DNA of 64,000 nucleotides from Massilia sp. YIM B02769. Its GTDB lineage: Bacteria > Pseudomonadota > Gammaproteobacteria > Burkholderiales > Burkholderiaceae_D. Position 1 is the first letter of the stretch; every line of letters starts with the position of its first letter. The notes below the pieces were generated by a model, which searched no databases, was not told the origin of the DNA, and saw nothing but the letters and a program-made list of their open reading frames with translations. This document shows positions 37,971 to 44,817 of this stretch, piece by piece. The stretch covers positions 111,389 to 175,388 of the forward strand of contig NZ_JASNRC010000014.1 of the NCBI RefSeq assembly GCF_030411995.1. The letters are read 5' to 3'. The translations under genes were made by a program, and so were the position numbers.

Positions 37971-38000
37971 GCCGGCGGCCGTCCCGGACAACGGCCGCCG
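37971..38000 (+). promoter_or_regulatory. GC-rich hairpin upstream of Cys-rich protein 1
   Basis: CGGCGGCCGT pairs with ACGGCCGCCG across a short loop. The same stem with a different loop occurs before the second paralog (38289-38320), so the structure was duplicated together with the gene and may be a leader-RNA element. Confidence 0.5.
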
Positions 38001-38052
38001 CGCGCAGCAGATCGTCCATGACCGCGTCTTCGATCGCCAAGGGAGAATTGCA

Positions 38053-38268
38053 TTGAAAAAGAAATTCGGCCTGTTCCTGTTCGCACTCGGCCTGAGTGCT
38101 TCCTATGCCTATGCCTATGATGACGACACCGCCTGCATCATGGACTGCCACGCCAAATACGTGGACTGCATGTCGCGCGGCTACTTCACCCCGAACTACT
38201 GCCAGAACCGCATGAGCGTCTGCTCGGCGATGTGCGATGGCTGGGACGGAAACGGCCCGATTCCCTGA
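38053..38268 (+). CDS. Tiny secreted Cys-rich protein, paralog 1
   Basis: 71 residues starting at TTG with GGGAG seven bases upstream. Signal peptide MKKKFGLFLFALGLSASYAYA, then a ~50-residue mature part with six cysteines in the mirror-symmetric pattern CX3C-X6-C-X10-C-X6-CX3C, ending DGWDGNGPIP. Three disulfides joining two helices (an alpha-hairpin, as in twin-CX3C proteins) is a likely fold. Unknown family. A paralog with the same spacing follows 89 bases later. Confidence 0.75.
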   Translation: MKKKFGLFLFALGLSASYAYAYDDDTACIMDCHAKYVDCMSRGYFTPNYCQNRMSVCSAMCDGWDGNGPIP

Positions 38269-38288
38269 TCACGTTTCGTCGCACCGAA

Positions 38289-38320
38289 AGCCGGCGGCCG
38301 TACCAGACGGCGGCCGCCGT
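38289..38320 (+). promoter_or_regulatory. GC-rich hairpin upstream of Cys-rich protein 2
   Basis: CGGCGGCCGT and ACGGCGGCCGCCG pair across ACCAG; counterpart of the hairpin before paralog 1, 38 bases before the TTG start. It could also end transcription of the first gene, but no T run follows. Confidence 0.5.
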
Positions 38321-38357
38321 GCGCAGCACACCGTCTCGATCATGAGGGAGAATCGAA

Positions 38358-38573
38358 TTGAAAAAGAAGCTTGGCCTGTTCCTCTTCGCACTCGGCCTGA
38401 GTGCTTCCTACGCCCATGCCGACACCGACTACAACACCTGCTTCCAGACCTGTTGGGACCAGTACGAAGACTGCCTGTCGCGCGGTAACTTCACCCTCAA
38501 CTACTGCGGCCACCGGATGAGCATGTGCGCGGCGATGTGCGACGGCTGGGACGGCACCGGCGACATCCCGTAA
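38358..38573 (+). CDS. Tiny secreted Cys-rich protein, paralog 2
   Basis: 71 residues, again starting at TTG with GAGGGAG upstream. The signal peptide MKKKLGLFLFALGLSASYAHA is nearly identical to paralog 1, while the mature part has diverged yet keeps all six cysteines at the same spacing and the CDGWDG ending. Retention of cysteines with changes between them suggests selection on a disulfide fold. Unknown function; exported. Confidence 0.75.
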   Translation: MKKKLGLFLFALGLSASYAHADTDYNTCFQTCWDQYEDCLSRGNFTLNYCGHRMSMCAAMCDGWDGTGDIP

Positions 38574-38577
38574 CCGT

Positions 38578-39483
38578 TCAACGCGCGCGGGTGCACAGGT
38601 AGACTGCACCCGCCGTCGCCAGGAAGCCGGCCAGCGTCATCGCGCTCAGGGTCTCGCCCAGCAGCGCAAAGGCCATCAACGCCGTCACGCCCGGAATCAG
38701 GTAGAACAGGCTCGCCACCTTGCTCGCTTCTCCCTTGCGCATCATGAGGAACAGCAGGCTGGTCGCGCCGATCGAATTCACGACCGCCAGCCATCCGGAC
38801 GCAAACAGCATCGCCGGCGTCCAGCGCACGTCGAGGCCTTCCACCAGCAGCGACACGGGCAGGGCCACCAGCGTGGCCACCGCCAGCTGCACGAAGCCGC
38901 CGGTGCGCAAGTCCATCCCGGCGCAGAACTTCTTCTGGTACAGCGTGCCGAGCGTGACCCCGGCCAGCGCCACCACAGCTGCGGCATAGGCGCCGACGCC
39001 CGCGCTGCCCGTGCCCAGCTTGTGCCACACCACCAGCACCACGCCCATCACGCCGCCCGCCATGCCCAGCCACTGTTTGGCGCCCAGGCGCTCGCTGAAC
39101 ACGAACGCCGCGCCGAGCGCCGTGAACACTGGCATGGTGCCGACGATCAGCGCCGATTCGCCCGCCGACACGCCCAGCTTCAGCGCCGTGTACAGGCCCG
39201 AGAACTGCAGCGCCTGGATCAGCAGGCCGACCACCACCAGGTGCCCGAACTGCCTGCGGTTCGCCGGCCACGGCGCGCGCACCGCCAGCGCCACGATCAG
39301 CAGCACGAATGAAGCCAGTCCGAAGCGGATCGCCAGCAGCGTGAACGGCCCGGCATACGGCACGGCCAGCTTGCCGACTACGTAGCCGGAACTCCACATC
39401 GCAATGAAGAGCAGGGGCAGGGCCAGGCCGGTGACGCGGGCGAGGGTGGAGGAGGCGGGAGGGGCAAGCCTGAGCGTGGTCAT
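38578..39483 (-). CDS. EamA/DMT family transporter
   Basis: 301 residues, ten predicted helices. Signature segments: MWSSGYVVGKLAVPYAGPFTLLAIRF, LQFSGLYTALKLGVSAGESALIVGTMPVF and LFYLIPGVTALMAFALLGE. Substrate unknown. It is divergent from a LysR-type regulator 95 bases away, the usual arrangement of a regulator and its target exporter. Confidence 0.9.
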   Translation of the reverse strand: MTTLRLAPPASSTLARVTGLALPLLFIAMWSSGYVVGKLAVPYAGPFTLLAIRFGLASFVLLIVALAVRAPWPANRRQFGHLVVVGLLIQALQFSGLYTALKLGVSAGESALIVGTMPVFTALGAAFVFSERLGAKQWLGMAGGVMGVVLVVWHKLGTGSAGVGAYAAAVVALAGVTLGTLYQKKFCAGMDLRTGGFVQLAVATLVALPVSLLVEGLDVRWTPAMLFASGWLAVVNSIGATSLLFLMMRKGEASKVASLFYLIPGVTALMAFALLGETLSAMTLAGFLATAGAVYLCTRAR

Positions 39484-39535
39484 CGAGTTCTCCGGTGGTT
39501 GATCTTTCCAGCTTAGGCCGAATACTGCCGCGATA

Positions 39536-39561
39536 CAATCCAGTTATCAGGCAACCGATTG
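39536..39561. promoter_or_regulatory. Candidate LysR operator
   Basis: CAATC and GATTG arms around a 16-base AT-richer centre (CAGTTATCAGGCAACC) between the divergent EamA and LysR genes. It fits a long interrupted palindrome as bound by LysR proteins, but the arms are only five bases. Confidence 0.4.
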
Positions 39562-39578
39562 TTTCCAAGGGCGATACG

Positions 39579-40490
39579 ATGAGCGAGATGCAGCCACGCG
39601 ACTTTTCCGATGTCTGGGCCTTTGTCCGGGTCGTCGACAGCGGTTCGTTTTCCGAGGCAGCGCGCCAGATGGGTACGACCAAGGCCAACGTCAGCAAGCA
39701 GGTGGCGAACCTGGAAAAGAATCTGCACGCCAGGCTGCTGAACCGCTCGACGCGCAAGCTGGGCCTCACCGAGGCCGGCAGCGCGATCTACCAGCACGCG
39801 CTGCGCATGCTGGAAGAAGCGCGTGCCCTGGAAGCCACGGCCGCCGGCCTGCAGACGGGGCCGGGCGGCACGCTGCGCGTGAGCGCGTCGATGGCCTTCG
39901 GCACCACCTGCCTGGCCGGCCTGCTGCCTGCCTTCATGGAGCGCTATCCCGATATTCGCGTAGTGCTGAGCCTCACCGACCGCTACGTCGACCTGGTCGA
40001 GGAAAACGTCGACCTCGCCCTGCGCCTGGCATCGCGCATTGACATGCTGAGCGCCGTGGCGCGTCCGATCGCCAGCATCCGCTACGTGCTGGCCGCCACC
40101 CCGGCCTATGTGGCGCAGCACGGGACGCCGGCGCGCATCGAGGAGCTGGCGCAGCACCGCTGCCTCAGCTTCGGCGCCGGCGGTGCGCCGCTCACCTGGC
40201 AGTTCGACGGCGTTGACGGCACGGCCAGCGTGCAGGTGGACAGCGCGCTGTCCGCCAACAGCAGCGTGGCCCTGCACCTGGCGATGCTGCGCGGCGGCGG
40301 CATCGCGCTGCTGCCGACCTATGTGGTGGGGGAGGACTTGCGCAGCGGCGCCGCCGTGCAGGTGCTACCCGCGTGGACGCCGCAGGGACACACGGGCGAC
40401 AAGCTGTATGCGGTGTATCTCGAGAACCGCTTCCTGCCGCCGAAGGTGAGGGTGTTCATCGACTATTTGCTTGAGACGATCGGCGGTTAG
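39579..40490 (+). CDS. LysR family transcriptional regulator
   Basis: 303 residues. The N-terminal winged helix (FVRVVDSGSFSEAARQMGTTKANVSKQVANLEKNL, then LLNRSTRKLGLTEAG) is followed by the periplasmic-binding-like effector domain. AAGGG precedes the ATG at 39579. It most likely controls the divergent EamA transporter and itself; the effector is unknown. Confidence 0.93.
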   Translation: MSEMQPRDFSDVWAFVRVVDSGSFSEAARQMGTTKANVSKQVANLEKNLHARLLNRSTRKLGLTEAGSAIYQHALRMLEEARALEATAAGLQTGPGGTLRVSASMAFGTTCLAGLLPAFMERYPDIRVVLSLTDRYVDLVEENVDLALRLASRIDMLSAVARPIASIRYVLAATPAYVAQHGTPARIEELAQHRCLSFGAGGAPLTWQFDGVDGTASVQVDSALSANSSVALHLAMLRGGGIALLPTYVVGEDLRSGAAVQVLPAWTPQGHTGDKLYAVYLENRFLPPKVRVFIDYLLETIGG

Positions 40491-40614
40491 CCATCCAACG
40501 GCGCTTTGCCTATTTTAGAATGTCCAAAGCCCCTTTCCTGCACGCGCTCTTTTTGCTGACATTAAGAGAGAGGGTGCTTTTGACAGCGGAAAAGTAGACT
40601 TCATCATTACCGTG

Positions 40615-40934
40615 CTAGGCATCACCAGAATCAGGAACATACTCACAAATGACTTGCTCATCCTCTATAAAATAGTTCATTCGATAATGAGATGATAAAG
40701 CGAGCCAGTGCATTGAGAGAAAAGGCATCATAAACACGTTGCAAAACAACGAAGGGCTTTTTCCAGCCTTTCCATCAAACGACACTCCAGATTTTGCAGA
40801 ATCCAACTTTCTACTTCTTGTGCAAGCAATCTGGATCTCCAGCCTTTTTTTATAGCAATTCGAAACCGCTCATTTTTTAACAACGTGTTTTTTACATCTG
40901 TGAAGAAGTTTTTACTAGGGTATGATGTCAGCAT
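40615..40934 (-). pseudogene. Degenerate ORF split by an A7 run
   Basis: Reading from the ATG at 40934 gives MLTSYPSKNFFTDVKNTLLK... up to a run of seven A. There the frame must step back one base to continue into RLEIQIACTRSRKLDSAKSG and end EYVPDSGDA at 40615; otherwise it stops at 40728. The ATG follows the stop of the upstream frame directly. The family is not recognised. It may be a decayed immunity-type gene of the RHS locus, an indel in a homopolymer, or a slippage site. Confidence 0.4.
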
Positions 40935-40959
40935 TCAGTTGCCCTCGCTAATTACTTTC

Positions 40960-41164
40960 TTAGATAGAAGCAAGGCTTGGTTTTGCCTTGTATTCGAGTT
41001 CGTGAGGTTCACATACAAGCGCACGAAACAGCAGTTTGTCAATCTCTTGAAATATGTCCAGGGCTGAGCCGAATCGAAACGATTCGTCGATGCGAGAACG
41101 TTGAGTTTCAAAGGTGTCTCGTCGCTTCGCGATAAGCATTCATTGCACCATTTAAATTTTTCAT
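40960..41164 (-). pseudogene. Decayed RHS immunity-type gene
   Basis: An ATG at 41164 with AAGGAAAG upstream opens MKNLNGAMNAYREATRHL and then meets a stop. One frame over the protein resumes as TFETQRSRIDESFRFGSALD, then IFQEIDKLLFRALVCEPHEL, and stops at 40960. From memory, immunity-type proteins beside RHS toxins begin with an AYREATRHLWN-like segment and have a LLFRALVLEP motif. The break at about 41105-41116 looks like a small deletion, and the C-terminal part is missing. It directly follows a toxin-tail remnant. Confidence 0.5.
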
Positions 41165-41166
41165 AA

Positions 41167-41358
41167 TTACCAACTTTCCTTACCTGCTCTGCATGTGCAA
41201 TCCGGGGCCTGGCGGTATTGCCACTGATGAGCGTGAAAGCCACCGGTCGATCCGTGAGTGTCTCCTTGATGAATAAGGCTAGGCTGGTTGGGGGCATGGA
41301 TTACAGTTTCCATTGCAATTTCTGCCAGGATTAACATCAGGTGGCCTCGCCTAAGCAC
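41167..41358 (-). pseudogene. Remnant of an RHS toxin C-terminal tail
   Basis: In two frames the minus strand reads GRNCNGNCNPCP followed, after a frame change in a run of C, by PNQPSLIHQGDTHGSTGGFH and AHQWQYRQAPDCTCRAG. This Cys/His-rich ending resembles tails of RHS toxins I recall (CPP...HGST...H...C-C). It stops three bases before the immunity-type remnant's start. It is not continuous with any RHS core. Confidence 0.45.
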
Positions 41359-41501
41359 CTGTGCCCTGCGATCTACCTTGCTTGGGAGGATTAATACGAT
41401 GCCACATCTAATCCGGGAGTGTTCGCGTGGGGAGCCTCGAATCGGGCTTGAGCTAAAGTGTTAAAAATCCTAATTGTTAGACATCTTTGGAACATGCAAA
41501 T

Positions 41502-42068
41502 TTAGATAACATAATGAATAAGCGAGGGGCGCTGTGGTTGTGGTGTAGGGTATCCTTCTTGGCTGGGTTGAAGTCCCTTAGGATCAGTCTTCGACGTTGG
41601 GTTCGCTTCGACATAGTTGTAAGTATTAATACCGCCTTCTAATCCAATAGGGTCACTCTGCACATACCGGCCTAACTGCGGATCATAATCCCTAAAGTAG
41701 TTGTAGAACAGGTTCGTGCTTTTGTCATAGTATTGTCCCGGCATGCGGAGGTTGAAGGTAAATATTCCAAGCCCAGCCGGGTTCTCGTTCGGCGGCAGCA
41801 AACCGAAAAAATCCCCATTGTCCAGCGCCACACCGTCTGGCCGTCAGGCGAGCGGGTGATAAAGCGAGGCGTATCCAAATGATTGGTATAGACGAAATAC
41901 ACATTTGTTGCGTGAGCCTCGTTCGGCGCCTCGCCGTGATGACTTGCTCGAGCACTCCAACCGGCGTATCACCGAGATAGATGAACTTCTTACTCGCTTT
42001 GCCAGTCGATCTTTTTTATTCGCCAATGATATGTTCTGCTTCTTTGTACACCAGCAATCGCGTCAGAT
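41502..42068 (-). pseudogene. Frameshifted second RHS core fragment
   Basis: Near-duplicate of the RHS core at 43090-43520. Compared with that copy, it has single-base deletions near 41820 and 41930, so the frame is broken twice. The last part is still open: NPAGLGIFTFNLRMPGQYYDKSTNLFYNYF, then GRYVQSDPIGLEGG, ending TDPKGLQPSQEG plus a short unrelated tip. This is an orphan RHS tip left by recombination; no start is present. Confidence 0.8.
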
Positions 42069-42116
42069 GTCCCCCCGCCTTTGACTAAGTTCAAAGCGCG
42101 TTTCGACAATATACGA

Positions 42117-42608
42117 TCATAAGCTGCAAGGAGGTTGAATAGGGAACTGCTCTACGCGATCTAGGTATTCTCTAGAGAAGTTTTCTTCTAAAGTCCTTGA
42201 CCCTTCGAGAACAGCTTGTATTAATCCTATACTTTCGTTTAATGGATGTTCTTTCCCGATTTCAATTACATTGTTATTATCCGCAGTAAATGTTTTTCCG
42301 ATATTTGGAAGGAACGCCACGAAATACCCTCCGACATCCAGACGAGTTCCACAACACTTATTCGTTGAGAATCGGACTTCTGTTGGAAGTTTCCCATTAC
42401 CCCGCAGGCGATCAAAAGTTTTCACTTCGCCGACGATATTCGGTTCCTTGTTCTGATCAGTCCTTGTCTTTGCGCTTACAAGTTGAAACATAAAAACATG
42501 CTTTGCCTGTCGTGCTGTTTTTGTGCTTAAAGGTAACCCCGAACATGTGCAAGCATTTGCTTGGTACGTAAATGTGAATATGCAAAGAAATACTAGATAT
42601 CTCAACAT
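42117..42608 (-). CDS. Secreted TIMP/NTR-like protein, candidate immunity protein
   Basis: 163 residues after the ATG at 42608 (AAGGTG six bases upstream). The signal peptide ends YQANA, leaving a mature N-terminus CTCSG: Cys 20 and Cys 22 in the C-x-C arrangement with which TIMPs chelate the zinc of metallopeptidases. Further NTR-like features are the KHVFMFQLVSAKT strand and NKCCGTRLDVGGYFVAFLPN. It lies 78 bases after the RHS gene with the zincin-like tip, the usual place of the immunity gene. AT-rich. Family and role are inferred by eye. Confidence 0.6.
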   Translation of the reverse strand: MLRYLVFLCIFTFTYQANACTCSGLPLSTKTARQAKHVFMFQLVSAKTRTDQNKEPNIVGEVKTFDRLRGNGKLPTEVRFSTNKCCGTRLDVGGYFVAFLPNIGKTFTADNNNVIEIGKEHPLNESIGLIQAVLEGSRTLEENFSREYLDRVEQFPIQPPCSL

Positions 42609-42686
42609 TGATGACACCTTGAGTGAACTTAAATTAATTCCAGCCGGCATAATAATAGTAAGAAGAATTTAGTATGTAAAACAAAT

Positions 42687-44369
42687 CTACTGCCTCCATG
42701 AGTTGTATTGGGTGCAGTAATTTTTTTCAAACATCAATCTTTGGACATAAAGCGTAGCGCTTCCAGTTTTACATGACGTCACGCACTCCATTGATGCCGA
42801 ATACGCGCGGCACTCAGAGTCACGGGCGAAATCTCTATAACTGATGCCGTTAACCTGATGCATGGGAAGAGATCCTCTTGGTAAATTTTTCCCGCTGGGT
42901 CCTTTGCACGAATTTGGACCATAACGCTTCTTCCAGTCCTCCAAATGGATTTCGTCATGCCTTTGAGTGCAACGTCTAGTAAGACTTTGGTCATGATTAA
43001 CAATCTCGTAATTTCCATTCCCATCACATTGGATCGTGCCTAATTGGATCAAACCTGAAGGATCAATGCAAGTGAGTGGATCGCCATTTACGTAAATATA
43101 TGTATCGATGCCCCCTCTTAACCCAATCGGATCGCTCTGCAAATACCTACCCAGCTGCGGATCATAATCCCTGAAGTAGTTGTAGAACAGATTCGTGCTC
43201 TTGTCATAGTACTGCCCCGGCATGCGGAGGTTGAAGGTAAATATTCCAAGCCCAGCCGGGTTCTCGTTCGGCGGCAGCAAACCGAACGGATCCCCATTGT
43301 CCCAGCGCCACACAGTGTGGCCGTCAGACGAGCGAGTGATAACGCGAGGCGTATCCAAATGATCGGTATAGACAAAATACACATTTGTTGCATAAGCCTC
43401 GCTCGGGACCGCGCCCGTGATGACCTGCTCGAGCACCCCGACCGGCGTATCGCCGAGATAGATAAACTCCTTACTCGCTTTACCAGTCGAGCTGTTGTAT
43501 TCGCCAATGATATGTCCTGCTTCATCGTACACCAGCAATCCCGTCGGATTGACTGTCGTCCCTTTCACCTGCCGGACACGCTGTCCCAACCCATTGTAGA
43601 GATACGACGTCTTCGCCGTTCCCGCCGTGGCGCTACTCATGCGGCCGCGCGCGGTATAGGTGAAGGTAATCGACGTGTCATTTGTCAGATTGCCTGCAAG
43701 GTCGTAGGTATTGGACTTTGCGGGAAGAGGGCCGGTCGTGCCAACCAGGCGGTTGCTGTCGGCCGCGATCGTGTTCGAATAGGTGGTGCCCCCGATGCTG
43801 AAACTTGTCCGGTTGCCGTTGGCGTCATAGCTATAAGCCTGGGTTGCGGCGCTGCTGGTGAATCGAGTCAGCCGGTCAAGATGGTCGTATTCAAAGCTTT
43901 GGTCAAGGACCGAGGTGCTGGTTCCAGCCCCAGTATGCGTATAGGCTCTGATGCGGCTCGCAGCGTCCCAGGTCAGCGTACGCCAGCTGCCGGTACCCAA
44001 GGGATTGCCTAGGTTGTAACCGGTGATTCGCCCATCAAGGTCGTAGCTGCGGCTATAGGCATTCGGGTTGGCTTCGGTGCTATTGCCCCATTGCCAGCCT
44101 TTGACCGGGCCATGCGCGGCATACTCGACGTTGCTCAGTAGCGCGTACTCGACGCTTGCATTGGTACCAACGCCATTGGCGTTGACTGGATGAATGGTAA
44201 TCGCACTCACGCGGCCCGCGGCGTCATAGCGGTAATTGACCTGATTGCCACTCGGGTAAGTCACACTGCTCAGCTTGCCGGTAGCACTGCCGCTGGTGCC
44301 GTACCCATACGCGACGCTGTGTACCAGCGACTTGCTGCTCGCAGTGACAGTCTGGGTCTTGCTGGCCAC
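42687..44369 (-). CDS. RHS repeat core with zincin-like toxin tip, N-truncated
   Basis: 560 residues from a GTG at 44369. YD-type repeats (YRYDAAGRV, YDLDGRITGY, YDHLDRLTRF, YDANGNRTSF) run into the conserved RHS core LGIFTFNLRMPGQYYD...RDYDPQLGRYLQSDPIGLRGG. After DPSGL comes a ~118-residue variable tip with TQRHDEIHLEDWKKRYG (His 471, His 475) and SECRAY (Glu 519), like HExxH zinc-peptidase toxins but with Asp at the usual Glu position. The long N-terminal part and export signals are missing; the frame is cut by a stop just upstream. Confidence 0.75.
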   Translation of the reverse strand: MASKTQTVTASSKSLVHSVAYGYGTSGSATGKLSSVTYPSGNQVNYRYDAAGRVSAITIHPVNANGVGTNASVEYALLSNVEYAAHGPVKGWQWGNSTEANPNAYSRSYDLDGRITGYNLGNPLGTGSWRTLTWDAASRIRAYTHTGAGTSTSVLDQSFEYDHLDRLTRFTSSAATQAYSYDANGNRTSFSIGGTTYSNTIAADSNRLVGTTGPLPAKSNTYDLAGNLTNDTSITFTYTARGRMSSATAGTAKTSYLYNGLGQRVRQVKGTTVNPTGLLVYDEAGHIIGEYNSSTGKASKEFIYLGDTPVGVLEQVITGAVPSEAYATNVYFVYTDHLDTPRVITRSSDGHTVWRWDNGDPFGLLPPNENPAGLGIFTFNLRMPGQYYDKSTNLFYNYFRDYDPQLGRYLQSDPIGLRGGIDTYIYVNGDPLTCIDPSGLIQLGTIQCDGNGNYEIVNHDQSLTRRCTQRHDEIHLEDWKKRYGPNSCKGPSGKNLPRGSLPMHQVNGISYRDFARDSECRAYSASMECVTSCKTGSATLYVQRLMFEKNYCTQYNSWRQ

Positions 44370-44650
44370 TTCGCCGAAGTCGGTGTACGTATAAAAATCG
44401 GCGTTAAGTCGATCGGATCAGTGAAACTGACTCTTGCGGACGACAGGAAGCCCGGACAGCGTCCTCGGCATGTTTGCGCTCCTGTTTGACCGCAAACAGC
44501 ACGCTGCACGACCGGACGGGCTTGCCTCTTCGTACGGGCTCACAAGCTGCTTGAACGCATGAGCGCGATTGGTCGTGCTCCCGTTTTCTACTGAATCACG
44601 AATGCTTCCGACCTTTGCTATAGTTTTTGTTAACTTATCGGAGGTCCACT
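44370..44650. other. Junction region upstream of truncated RHS
   Basis: 281 bases in which RHS homology ends abruptly near 44415 and unrelated sequence begins. It contains a hairpin (GTTTGCG...CGCAAAC, ~44470-44498) and could be a mobile-element scar, but no inverted-repeat pair or transposase piece proves this. Confidence 0.35.
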
Positions 44651-44794
44651 ATGGAGGAAGCTGTGAAAAACGTAGATGTGAAGGTCACGGTCGATGTGCG
44701 CGTCGACCCGCTCGGGGTGGCCGTATTCCTGACCTCGGTCGCAGCGGCACTGTTCTTCTTCAAGAACAACACCAAGAGCCTGTCCCAAAAATAA
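44651..44794 (+). CDS. 47-residue single-helix membrane peptide
   Basis: Starts at an ATG five bases after GGAGGT. The sequence MEEAVKNVDVKVTVDVRVDP is followed by a hydrophobic helix LGVAVFLTSVAAALFFF and a short basic end KNNTKSLSQK. A second start (GTG 44663) also has GGAGG. Clear ribosome binding site and a helix with flanking charges make it believable; function unknown. It sits between the RHS locus and a convergent MATE gene. Confidence 0.5.
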   Translation: MEEAVKNVDVKVTVDVRVDPLGVAVFLTSVAAALFFFKNNTKSLSQK

Positions 44795-44817
44795 GCACGT
44801 AAAGCAAGGGGAAGGCC

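Noticed and set aside
39480..39580. Strong LysR operator assignment
   Set aside because: The palindrome arms are only five bases; kept as a low-confidence site only.
44370..44530. Insertion-sequence end beside the truncated RHS gene
   Set aside because: The junction is abrupt and contains a hairpin, but no transposase fragment or matching inverted repeat is visible, so it is left as unexplained sequence.
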